DNA from: Evansella vedderi
GTDB taxonomy: Bacteria > Bacillota > Bacilli > Bacillales > Salisediminibacteriaceae
Assembly (NCBI RefSeq): GCF_030813435.1
Contig: NZ_JAUSUG010000009.1
Location: 124,001 to 188,000, forward strand
DNA: 64,000 nt
Reading direction: 5' to 3'
The notes beneath the pieces are model-generated. The model searched no databases and was not told the origin of the DNA. It saw only the letters and a list, made by a program, of their open reading frames with translations. Positions 35,510-43,284 of the stretch are shown one piece after another (positions within the stretch are counted from its first letter, which is position 1; each line of letters starts with the position of its first letter). Position numbers and translations under genes: made by a program.

Positions 35510-37576
35510 GTGGGAGAAAAAAGAGAAGTAAAAACCATATGTGCCTATTGCGGTACAGGGTGCGGATTAGTACTAGAAGTAGAAAAGGACCAAATTGTGC
35601 GTGCTCGGGGGGACAAGGACGCACCGGTAAACTAAGGTCAGACATGTATTAAAGGTGCTTTTGGTTATCACTATATACACTCTACTGATAGGCTGAGGAC
35701 ACCATTAGTACGAGACTTAGAAACAAATGAGCTTGTGCCAACAACGTGGGAAAAAGCCCTTACCTATGTTGCTGAAAAGCTGACAGCTATAAAAGAAACA
35801 TATGGCCCTGATACAGTATCTGTATTTGCCTGTGCAAGGGCAACCAATGAAACAAATTTTGTAACCCAGAGATTTGCCCGTGCTGTATTGGGCACAAATA
35901 ATATTGACGGATGTAATCGTACGTGACACGCTCCTAGTGTCGCCGGTCTGGCGACTGTTCTCGGAAGCGGATTCCCTACTAGCTCTATTGATGACTTTGA
36001 ACTAACAGACGTCCTTTTGCTAATGGGTTCAAACCCAACAGAAGCTCATCCTATCATTGCCAATAGAATAAAAAAAGCCGCAAAGAAAGGCATGAAGCTT
36101 TATGTATTTGACCCTAGAAAAACAGACATAACAAAGGTGGCTAAAAGACATTTGCCCCTGAGGGTAGGTAGTGATATTGCCCTTATGAACGGGATGATGC
36201 ATATTATTATTCGTGAGAGCTGGTACAACAAAGACTTCGTTCTTCGCTCCACCTTAAATTTTAATGCATTGAAAAAGAAGGTCGAGCATTATACTCCAGA
36301 AAAGGTGGAGTATATAACAGGAGTTAGCAAGGAAGATATCTATGAAACTGCCAAAGCATATGCCCACGCAAAAAAAGGTATGATTGCCTATACTTTAGGG
36401 ATTACGGAACATCATTGCGGTGTAAATAATGTCTTTGATATTGCTAACCTAGCCCTCCTCACTGGTCATATCGGTAGAGAGGGCACAGGGATTATGCCTT
36501 TACGGGGACAAAATAATGTGCAAGGTGCCGGAGACATGGGCTGCCTCCCAAACATGCTTCCTGGCGCAAAGTCAATAACGGATGAGGATGCACGTAAGAA
36601 GTTTGAAGAGGCCTGGGGAGTATCGTTAAACCCTTTTGTTGGTAAAACATTAACAGGTATGTTAGAAAAAATGAGCGATGGGGCTATGAAAGGCCTGTAT
36701 ATAATCGGGGAAAACCCGATCCTGGCAGATGTTCATCAAAACCATACGAAGGCAGCATTAGAAAAACTCGAGTTCTTAGTGGTTCAAGATATCTTCTTAA
36801 CAGAAACTGCTTTGTTGGCCGATGTCGTCCTCCCTGCAAAAGGGTGGGCTGAAGTGGAAGGGACGTATACAAACACGGATCGTCGAATACAACGAGTTAG
36901 GAAAGCCGTTAATCCTCCAGGAGAAGCAATGGATGATTGGAAAATCTTTGTGGAACTAGCTGAAAAAATGGGCTATTCTATGGAATATGAAACCTCTGAG
37001 GACATTTGGAGTGAAGTACGTGATTTGTGTAGTCATATGTACGGTGGAATGTCCTACGAGAGATTAGATCAATTAAATGGTCTCCAATATCCATGTCCAA
37101 CGGAGGATCATCCTGGGACAAAGATAATCCATACAGAGTTTTATAATTTTGATTCCAAAAAAGCACCATTTACCCCTGTATCCTATACACCACCATTGGA
37201 GTTGCCGGATGAGGAGTATCCATTTACATTGACAACAGGAAGAAGATACGAACCATATAACACGAATACTCAAACAAAGTATTATCCAGATAATATTAAA
37301 TTAAAGCAAACAGAAGAAACTGTTGATATGCATCCCCACAACGCTGTGAAATTAGATGTTTCTACGGGGGACTGGGTTATAGTTCGTTCACGGCGTGGTC
37401 AAGTGAAAGTTAAAGTAAAAGTCACAGACCAGGTACAGCCGGACTTAGTATTTATGAGCTTTCATTGGGCAGATGTTCCAACAAATAGTCTGACACTTGA
37501 TAAATATGATCCAATTTCAGGAACAGCAGAATACAAAGCATGTGCCGTGCATATAGAGAAGCTAATAACTAATTAA
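35510..37576 (+). pseudogene. fdhF: Selenocysteine-type formate dehydrogenase alpha subunit (FdhF-like), with TGA (Sec) codon 139 and a premature TAA codon 42
   Basis: Molybdopterin oxidoreductase oxidising formate, 689 codons from GTG 35510 (GGGAGAGGG upstream), close to E. coli FdhF (715). The [4Fe-4S] Cys are 11, 14, 18 and 46 (CAYCGTGC, then CIKG). Codon 139 (35924-35926) is TGA in CNRT-TGA-HAPSVAGL, exactly where relatives have the molybdenum-ligating Cys or Sec (U140 in E. coli). A SECIS-like hairpin follows directly. The frame is otherwise intact to 37576, with molybdopterin-binding segments such as GSNPTEAHP and RGQNNVQGAGDMG. Codon 42 (35633-35635) is TAA between PVN and GQTC, one base from Glu, Gln or Lys. 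Unless that base is an error, only a 41-residue peptide is made. The intact HAPS region and SECIS suggest recent loss. No fdhD or sel genes are in the window. Confidence 0.85.
35924..35963 (+). promoter_or_regulatory. SECIS-like selenocysteine insertion element
   Basis: The UGA (35924-35926) is followed by 18 bases, then an apical loop GGUCU (35945-35949) closed by a perfect 6-bp stem GUCGCC/GGCGAC (35939-35944, 35950-35955). The loop sequence and the 18-base distance are the same as in E. coli fdhF as I recall it, where SelB binds. The stem codons (GCC GGT CTG GCG) are GC-rich against A/T-rich neighbours, as expected if RNA structure is under selection. Confidence 0.85.
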
Positions 37577-37593
37577 ATCTAGGTATAAAAGAA

Positions 37594-37746
37594 GAGGCTG
37601 GGACAAAAGTGTTTTTATCAATAAGAAATCCGATAACTAAATAGAAATAATTAAAGTTGGTGCATATAAATCGCTTCGGATATATAACCCTATAATAATG
37701 CATTGTTCGTATTTTCAGTTAAACATTTTAGTTATGTCCCAACCTC
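37594..37746 (+). repeat. ~150 bp dispersed repeat, copy 1
   Basis: Begins GAGGCTGGGACAAAAGT and ends ATGTCCCAACCTC, so its ends pair. It shares AATAAGAAAT and ATTGTTCGTATTT...TTAAACA..TTTAGTTATGTCCCA with copy 2 at 56661. No open frame or transposase. It fills most of the gap between fdhF and dgk. The rest of the gap (37747-38011) holds only the dgk ribosome site. Confidence 0.75.
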
Positions 37747-38011
37747 ACTATTTTTAGAAATCCCTATTCTTTTAACTACCTTACCTGACGTTTCTTCCTC
37801 AAATTTCTTCTTTAGAAACTTGATTAACTGGACATTTTCGCGGTTTTTCACGTGAACATTATACCCTTTCCGACATATTTCTAAATAAAAGTAAATGATT
37901 TAACAATTTCCCTGCCCATATCCGTTTTCTTATTGTAAAATTATGATAGAATTAAATTTGCTTCGTATTTTTTTACTTCTAGGTTCTTTTTCAGGAAAGG
38001 AGGCAAACACT

Positions 38012-38662
38012 ATGAGTCAGCAATATCACGCACCATTTATTAGCATTGAAGGTCCAATCGGAGTTGGAAAAACCTCGTTAGCGAATAGATTATCAGACTA
38101 TTTTAATTATCATTTGCTAAAGGAAATAGTAGATGAAAACCCATTTTTAAGTAAGTTCTATGAGGATATTGAAGAGTGGAGCTTCCAAACAGAAATGTTT
38201 TTCTTATGTAATCGTTACAAGCAATTAGAGGATACATATGAGCACCACTTATCAAAAGGTCATGCTGTAGTGAGTGACTATCATATTTTCAAAAATTTAC
38301 TCTTTGCAAAACAAACACTCCATAAGGATCACTTTGATAAATATAATCGTATATATCGTATTTTAACTAATGACTTACCTAGGCCTAATATAATAATCCA
38401 CTTACATGCTAGTTTACCCACATTGCTCGAGAGGATTGAGCAGCGAGGTCGTTTAATGGAGCAAGCAATAGATCCAAATTATTTATTACAATTATCAGAA
38501 GACTATCACCAATTTATAAAAGACCATAGAAGAGTTTACTCACACATTCCAATTTTGTCATTTAACGGTGATGAAATGGATTTTGTAAATAACGAAGGTG
38601 ATTTCACTCGGATTATTGATCAAGTTCAAGAACTCATACAAAAACAGGAAGCATTCTTTTAG
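38012..38662 (+). CDS. dgk: Deoxyguanosine kinase
   Basis: Deoxynucleoside salvage kinase, 216 residues. P-loop GPIGVGKT (14-21), NPFLSKFYEDIEEWSFQTEMFFL with the substrate-site Glu/Trp, the DYHIFKN motif typical of the dGuo kinase branch (DRS in the dCK branch), and the LID Arg cluster ERIEQRGR. The ATG at 38012 follows AAAGGAGG. An upstream in-frame start would add 23 hydrophobic residues without a ribosome site. Paired with dck, as yaaG-yaaF in B. subtilis. Confidence 0.92.
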   Translation: MSQQYHAPFISIEGPIGVGKTSLANRLSDYFNYHLLKEIVDENPFLSKFYEDIEEWSFQTEMFFLCNRYKQLEDTYEHHLSKGHAVVSDYHIFKNLLFAKQTLHKDHFDKYNRIYRILTNDLPRPNIIIHLHASLPTLLERIEQRGRLMEQAIDPNYLLQLSEDYHQFIKDHRRVYSHIPILSFNGDEMDFVNNEGDFTRIIDQVQELIQKQEAFF

Positions 38663-38690
38663 AATTCTTCTTTAAACGGAGTTGTTAAAT

Positions 38691-39380
38691 ATGTCAAAAA
38701 TAACGCATAGTTTAAATAAAAATTCACTTATCACTCTAGCGGGAACTGTAGGAGTAGGAAAGTCTACTTTAACAAATACCTTAGCAGATGCCCTTGGTTT
38801 CGATGCATCCTTTGAAAAAGTAGATGGAAATCCATATTTAGAAGATTATTATAGTGATTTTAAAAAGTGGTCTTTTCATCTGCAAATATACTTCTTAGCG
38901 GAGCGATATAAGCAGCAAAAAAGAATGCATGAGACAGGTATTGGTTATGTTCAAGATCGTAGTATCTATGAGGATGTCGGGATATTTGCTAAGCTGCAAT
39001 ATGATAATGGAAACATGACTGATCGTGACTTTGAAACTTACGAATCCCTTTTTGAAGCAATGGTCATGTCCCCATACTTTCCAAAACCAGATGTACTTAT
39101 ATACATAGACGGTAGTCTCCCAAGAATAATGGATCGAATTAAACAGAGGGGAAGACAAATGGAGATGAATACTCCCCACTCCTTTTGGGAGGATCTTTAC
39201 TTTCGTTATGCTAATTGGATTTCTAAGTTTGAAGAGTGCCCAATTCTCCATCTAGATATTGATTCCTATGATTGTCATGATCCTGAGTCTGTGAAGGAAA
39301 TCGTTAGAAGCCTTGAAGTACTTCAAACTGACCCAAATATGAAGTATTTGAAATTTAAAAGTAATTTGCAGAGATTATAA
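38691..39380 (+). CDS. dck: Deoxyadenosine/deoxycytidine kinase
   Basis: 229 residues, same fold as the upstream kinase. P-loop AGTVGVGKST (17-26), NPYLEDYYSDFKKWSFHLQ, QDRSIYED (DRS motif) and RIKQRGRQME. Close to B. subtilis YaaF/Dck. The ATG at 38691 has GGAG 9 bases upstream and lies 28 bases after dgk, so the two form an operon for purine and pyrimidine deoxynucleoside salvage. Confidence 0.93.
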   Translation: MSKITHSLNKNSLITLAGTVGVGKSTLTNTLADALGFDASFEKVDGNPYLEDYYSDFKKWSFHLQIYFLAERYKQQKRMHETGIGYVQDRSIYEDVGIFAKLQYDNGNMTDRDFETYESLFEAMVMSPYFPKPDVLIYIDGSLPRIMDRIKQRGRQMEMNTPHSFWEDLYFRYANWISKFEECPILHLDIDSYDCHDPESVKEIVRSLEVLQTDPNMKYLKFKSNLQRL

Positions 39381-39385
39381 GATAA

Positions 39386-39411
39386 GGATGGCGATTGCCA
39401 TCCTTTTTTTA
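39386..39411 (+). terminator. Terminator after dck
   Basis: GGATGGC/GCCATCC stem (39386-39392, 39397-39403), 4-base loop, then TTTTTTT. Confidence 0.92.
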
Positions 39412-39427
39412 TTCTGGGGATGGTTTA

Positions 39428-39991
39428 TTACGTTGAGCGGGGTACAATCGTAATTCCTTTATACTCCTCAATACAAGCGGCAATACAGATTCCACAACCG
39501 ATGCAGATATCAACATCGACTTCTGGTTGTCCTCCACGACCTACCAAAGCATTCACTGGGCAGCTGCGAATGCAATAATCACACATTACCCCTTCGAAAG
39601 TGATGCAGTTTTTCTTTATTACCTTTGCCGTACCTAATACTACAGCGTGTGTACCATAGGTCAAGGCTTCTGTTGGGCAGGTTTCGATACATTTATTACA
39701 AAAGGTACATGCTGCCTTGGTCAAATTTAAATAAGGTGTTCCTGTCAACTTAACTCCGCTATTGGTGGAAAACAATGAAATAATCCCTTCAGGACATGAG
39801 TCCTGGCAAACGCCGCAGCGGGTACAGGAGGTTAAAAAATCCCACTCCTCCTGTACACCTGGTGGTCTAATATAATTAACCTCCGTTGTCATGCTTGCAT
39901 CAATAAATTTCATCAAAAATCCAATGGATGATAAAAAGTTTTCCTTGATGAACTCCCGCCGGTTCATTTTTTCATTCTCAGGTATAATCAT
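39428..39991 (-). CDS. NapF/NapG-like ferredoxin with four [4Fe-4S] motifs
   Basis: 187 residues. Four Cys clusters: CTRCGVCQDSCP, CTFCNKCIETCP, CDYCIRSCP (with an upstream Cys) and CIGCGICIAAC. This is the pattern of NapF/NapG electron carriers of periplasmic nitrate reductase. The N-terminus has NRREFIKENF, a twin-arginine-like motif, though the hydrophobic segment after it is weak. It overlaps napD by 4 bases. It belongs to a nap-type operon that lacks napA here, so its present partner is unknown. Confidence 0.85.
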   Translation of the reverse strand: MIIPENEKMNRREFIKENFLSSIGFLMKFIDASMTTEVNYIRPPGVQEEWDFLTSCTRCGVCQDSCPEGIISLFSTNSGVKLTGTPYLNLTKAACTFCNKCIETCPTEALTYGTHAVVLGTAKVIKKNCITFEGVMCDYCIRSCPVNALVGRGGQPEVDVDICIGCGICIAACIEEYKGITIVPRST

Positions 39992-40248
39992 AACCCAGCC
40001 TGAGGATTACTTAATACCTCATCCTCGAAGTTAGTATAAATCAAACATAAACTGATAACCCCTGAAAGCTTACTCATTTTTTCGCCGATTCGATAGCTTT
40101 GATCTATTGTGTCTGTTTCTAGCGTGACAATTATTTTGATATCTTTAATTATGGAATGTACTTCTACCCCTGGAAGGCTTTTTAATAGAGTTTTAACTTC
40201 ATCCACTTTTTTTAAATGAGCTTCAACAATAAAACTTGAAATAACCAT
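39988..40248 (-). CDS. napD: Chaperone NapD for nitrate reductase maturation
   Basis: 86-residue NapD-type ferredoxin-fold chaperone: MVISSFIVEAHLKKVDEV..., central GVEVHSIIKDIKIIVTLE, and ISLCLIYTNFED at the end. NapD binds the twin-arginine signal of the catalytic subunit NapA before export. NapA is not in the window, so NapD is an orphan unless the target is elsewhere. Middle gene between napB remnant and ferredoxin. Confidence 0.85.
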   Translation of the reverse strand: MVISSFIVEAHLKKVDEVKTLLKSLPGVEVHSIIKDIKIIVTLETDTIDQSYRIGEKMSKLSGVISLCLIYTNFEDEVLSNPQAGL

Positions 40249-40279
40249 CTACCTTCCCACCTCTATTAGTTTTCCCTGT

Positions 40280-40570
40280 TAAATGCAATTATCATAGAAA
40301 TGATCATTTAGCAATGTAGTAGCTCCTCCACTCCCAGTGACATGATAAGCAACTATCATGCTGCATACTCCCGCTCCACCTGTTTACGTGGTCCTCCGGC
40401 TGCATTGGAGGTGATGAGATGAGGACCATTGTAGCTGCATCTACCTTGTCATCTGTTAATTGTGGAAGGTCAACGGCCAAACCTTCACCTACATCATTAC
40501 TACAGGCAGCAACAACTCCTAAACAACTTATGGAAAGAACTAGTAGAATCAGCTTTTTGAGATTATACAA
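40280..40570 (-). pseudogene. napB: Truncated, frameshifted napB (di-haem cytochrome subunit)
   Basis: Starts as a lipoprotein or signal-anchored protein (KLILLVLSISCLGVVAAC) and reaches one haem site, CLSCH, after the NapB-like SSPPMQPEDH. After that the frame reads CHWEWRSYYIAK and stops (40304). Other frames of the same bases read GVE and then GATTLxK, the normal NapB continuation (CHGVEGATTLPK-like), showing small insertions or deletions. The second CxxCH and the usual ~50 further residues are absent. The gene cannot make a normal di-haem NapB. Confidence 0.7.
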
Positions 40571-40637
40571 AGGTTTTCTATTTCCCCCTCATCCCATGTT
40601 TCCAAAACATACTTGAGCCCTCTAATTCCTAATTATT

Positions 40638-40681
40638 AGTGTATCTTTTGCCAGTACCTACCCAATGTGATGAAAATCACT
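40638..40681 (-). promoter_or_regulatory. FNR-type promoter of the nap remnant operon
   Basis: TGTGA-N6-TCACT (40666-40681) fits the FNR/CRP consensus. On the minus strand a -10-like TACACT (40638-40643) lies 33 bases from its centre, close to the spacing of a class II FNR promoter (-41.5). It reads towards napB-napD-ferredoxin and implies anaerobic induction. Confidence 0.7.
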
Positions 40682-40741
40682 TTTTCCTCCTCATATATGG
40701 TTATTTTGTGAAGTTTTTATGAACGAAGAAAATACAACAAA

Positions 40742-40776
40742 GAGCTGACCCGTAAGTATAAAACTTTGGTCAGCTC
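40742..40776 (-). terminator. Terminator after tatC
   Basis: GAGCTGACC/GGTCAGCTC stem (40742-40750, 40768-40776), then TTTGTTGTATTTTC on the minus strand. It separates tatA-tatC from the nap operon. Confidence 0.8.
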
Positions 40777-40797
40777 CATTAAATGATTTATTCCTAT

Positions 40798-41538
40798 TTA
40801 GCTTTCGAGTGATCGTTCGTACTCTTTTTCCTTTTTCAGTTTTCTAATGTAGACCACTCTCGATAAACTTATACTAACTTCATATAAGAAGAGCAACGGG
40901 ATAATTACTAGTACATCGGAAATAAAGTCTGGAGGTGATATTAGAACGCTAACAACGATTAATGCAAAATACGCATATTTCCTATTCTTTTTCATTCCCT
41001 CTGGAGTAATAATACCTATACTAGTTAAAAACATAACTACTAAAGGCATTTCAAATAAAATACTAAAAGGCAATGTCATCCTTAAGACAAATTGGAAGTA
41101 TTTATCTGGAGTAAACATTGTTACGAACATATCCTGTCCGAGGCCTATCAAGAAATTCAGCACTAAAGGCAATACAACAAAATAACCAAAACATAGCCCA
41201 CCTACAAACAAAATAAAGGATGCAGGTATATATATAATTGTGGCTCTTTGTTCCCTTGGTGTTAATGCTGGTTTGACAAACAGCCAGATTTGTAAAACAA
41301 GGACAGGTATGGTTAACGCAAAGGCTATTACCCCGGCTAATGAAAAGTATACCCAAATAATATCCAACGGCCCCAGAACCGTTAAAGTCATATCTAAATC
41401 TTTAACAAACCATTCGTATATATCTGTTATAAATACAAACACGCCGATAAAAAACACTATAAATGCCGCAAGGGAGATCATGATCCGTTTGCGTAATTCA
41501 TCAAGATGATCTAATATATTCATATTTTGATCTGACAT
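40798..41538 (-). CDS. tatC: Sec-independent protein translocase TatC
   Basis: 246 residues with six membrane segments. It is the receptor of the twin-arginine pathway that exports folded proteins. The N-terminal motif DHLDELRKRI and the conserved FVKPALTPRE and Pro-rich segments are present. The ATG at 41536-41538 lies 9 bases after AAGGGG; an earlier ATG spans the ribosome site. It pairs with tatA upstream. Next to nap genes it probably served export of NapA or its partners. Confidence 0.93.
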   Translation of the reverse strand: MSDQNMNILDHLDELRKRIMISLAAFIVFFIGVFVFITDIYEWFVKDLDMTLTVLGPLDIIWVYFSLAGVIAFALTIPVLVLQIWLFVKPALTPREQRATIIYIPASFILFVGGLCFGYFVVLPLVLNFLIGLGQDMFVTMFTPDKYFQFVLRMTLPFSILFEMPLVVMFLTSIGIITPEGMKKNRKYAYFALIVVSVLISPPDFISDVLVIIPLLFLYEVSISLSRVVYIRKLKKEKEYERSLES

Positions 41539-41615
41539 GACCAAACGCCCCTTAAACATGAAAGAGATGTAAGATGAGACACCTCACATCCCTTCAAACG
41601 ATTTATTTTTTCCTA

Positions 41616-41807
41616 TTACTGATTTCTATTTTCTTTTGACGAGGCTTGCTCATCATCATCTTTTGTTAATTCCCTTGTTGAGTTTTTAAACTCCTTTAAT
41701 GTTTGCCCCATAGCACGGCCAATTTCTGGAAGCTTTTTAGGACCGAAAATAACAAGTGCAATGACAAGAATTAAAATTAACCCTGGAATACCAATATTAG
41801 ACAGCAT
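41616..41807 (-). CDS. tatA: Twin-arginine translocase subunit TatA
   Basis: 63 residues. One N-terminal membrane helix (5-20), the [14 protein letters not shown] hinge and amphipathic helix, and an acidic/polar tail: the TatA/TatE pattern. GAGGGAGG precedes the ATG. First gene of tatA-tatC, 77 bases before tatC. Gram-positive TatA can also do the TatB job. Confidence 0.94.
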   Translation of the reverse strand: MLSNIGIPGLILILVIALVIFGPKKLPEIGRAMGQTLKEFKNSTRELTKDDDEQASSKENRNQ

Positions 41808-41925
41808 GACTACCTCCCTCTTACCGCACTAGACGGTACATGGTTAAACAACTCTACTCCATTATTATAAATGTTATAATTAGATTTTACTATAAGTATG
41901 GTAAATTATCATATAATCTTCATAA

Positions 41926-42258
41926 TTAACGATTTAAATTTAATTGTTCCAGTAAATCATCTATAGAAACCCCATCCCCATAACTAATAGCATCACCAAC
42001 CTTAGTTTCAGGGAAAACCATTTTATTTATTTCGACCGTTACGTTAGACACGGTAAATATTTCTTTACTTTCCATACGGTTAATAAACCGAGCAGCCGGC
42101 TCTTTCATTACAGAAATGCTTCTCTCTTGTTGTCTAACCTGTCCATGGTCTTCACTAGCAATAGGTGCATCTTGGAATAGAAAAACAAACAACATAGTCC
42201 AAATTCCTATACAAGTAAAACCTAACAAACATATACCAACACTTTGTCGTTTCGACAT
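41926..42258 (-). CDS. Hypothetical membrane-anchored protein
   Basis: 110 residues. One N-terminal hydrophobic segment (about 8-29), then a polar extracytoplasmic part ending GVSIDDLLEQLNLNR. No family recognised. It is divergent from the lipid kinase gene. Confidence 0.65.
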   Translation of the reverse strand: MSKRQSVGICLLGFTCIGIWTMLFVFLFQDAPIASEDHGQVRQQERSISVMKEPAARFINRMESKEIFTVSNVTVEINKMVFPETKVGDAISYGDGVSIDDLLEQLNLNR

Positions 42259-42304
42259 TTTTCCACCACATTTCTATATGTTTTCCCCTAATATAGTTTT
42301 TCGA

Positions 42305-42333
42305 TGCTATAATAAACATGTTATATGTTTATT
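42305..42333 (+). promoter_or_regulatory. Lipid kinase promoter with palindrome
   Basis: Extended -10 TGCTATAAT (42305-42313) without a good -35. It is followed at once by a perfect inverted repeat AATAAACAT-N5-ATGTTTATT (42311-42319, 42325-42333) that ends before AAAGGAG. Operator or 5' leader hairpin. Confidence 0.5.
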
Positions 42334-42346
42334 AAAGGAGAAAATT

Positions 42347-43240
42347 ATGTATATTATTATTGTTAATTCTTACGCGGGAAAATACCGTTTCCAACATATT
42401 ATGACTCAATTAAACACACAATTACATATTCCTTTTGTAACATATTTTTCTGATCAATATCAAGGGGAAGATATGTGGATGGAGATAGAAAACAAAATAA
42501 AAGAACAAAAAGAAGGGGTGACTGGTTTTATAGTAGTAGGGGGAGATGGGACTTTCCACCAAACTATTCAACGGCTTCTACCATATAATTTGCCATTTGG
42601 ATTAATTCCAACAGGCTCAGGGAATGACTTTGGTCGCGCATTAAAAATCCCTCGAAATACGCGAAAAGCGATTGAAAGAATTAATAAGCAACAACCCCAG
42701 TTATACGATTTAATGGAAGTGAATGGTCAGAAAGTGTTATCAGTTTTAGGGATTGGTGTAGATGCTGAAACAGCTATAAAATGTCAAAAATCCCGAATAA
42801 AAAAAATATTAAATCGTGCTTTACTAGGAAGTTTAGCTTATATAACCGTAGCACTTAAAACGATTTTAACTTTCCGCTCTTTCCATGTGGATATAGAAGT
42901 GGATAATGGAAAGGTGCATTCTTTCACAAGGACTTGGTTAATCGCTGCCGGTAATAGCTCCTATTATGGTGGCGGAATCCCTATTTGTCCAACTGCCGAT
43001 CCTCAGAATGAAAAATTAGATTTAGTCATTGTTCACGGATTAAATGCATTTCAATTATTTTTAGTCATGCCAACGGTATTTTTGAAAAAGCACGTTACCC
43101 TCCCATACGTTACAACGCTAAAGGGTGAGCAATTTTCTATTAAAACAAAAGAAACAATTGCCGTACAAGGGGATGGGGAAGAATTGGGAAAAACACCTGT
43201 ACAAGTAAAGGTTTTAAAAAAGGCAATAAATATCTATTAA
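42347..43240 (+). CDS. Diacylglycerol kinase family lipid kinase (YegS/BmrU type)
   Basis: 297 residues. N-terminal DAGK catalytic domain with VVGGDGTFHQTI (GGDGT nucleotide motif, near 65) and GLIPTGSGNDFGRAL, then a C-terminal beta-rich domain with GNSSYYGGGIPICPTADP. It phosphorylates a lipid such as diacylglycerol at the membrane; the exact lipid is not evident. The ATG at 42347 follows AAAGGAG. A longer open frame upstream overlaps the divergent gene and has no ribosome site. Confidence 0.9.
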   Translation: MYIIIVNSYAGKYRFQHIMTQLNTQLHIPFVTYFSDQYQGEDMWMEIENKIKEQKEGVTGFIVVGGDGTFHQTIQRLLPYNLPFGLIPTGSGNDFGRALKIPRNTRKAIERINKQQPQLYDLMEVNGQKVLSVLGIGVDAETAIKCQKSRIKKILNRALLGSLAYITVALKTILTFRSFHVDIEVDNGKVHSFTRTWLIAAGNSSYYGGGIPICPTADPQNEKLDLVIVHGLNAFQLFLVMPTVFLKKHVTLPYVTTLKGEQFSIKTKETIAVQGDGEELGKTPVQVKVLKKAINIY

Positions 43241-43251
43241 CGGTATGATAT

Positions 43252-43284
43252 GGAGTCAGAAGGTTAGACCGACCTCCAGACTCC
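43252..43284. terminator. Nested hairpin between convergent genes
   Basis: GGAGTC/GACTCC (43252-43257, 43279-43284) enclosing AGGT/ACCT. T-tracts are weak on both sides. Confidence 0.4.

Noticed and set aside
35633-35635. TAA as a second recoded codon (for example Sec or pyrrolysine)
   Set aside because: No known recoding uses TAA, no hairpin like the one after codon 139 follows, and relatives have ordinary residues here.
35735-35926. Separate 63-residue gene before 36017
   Set aside because: It is the middle part of the formate dehydrogenase frame between the TAA and the Sec TGA, not an independent gene.
42116-42346. Long N-terminal extension of the lipid kinase
   Set aside because: It overlaps the divergent gene at 41926 and the promoter; the ATG at 42347 has AAAGGAG and begins at the conserved domain.
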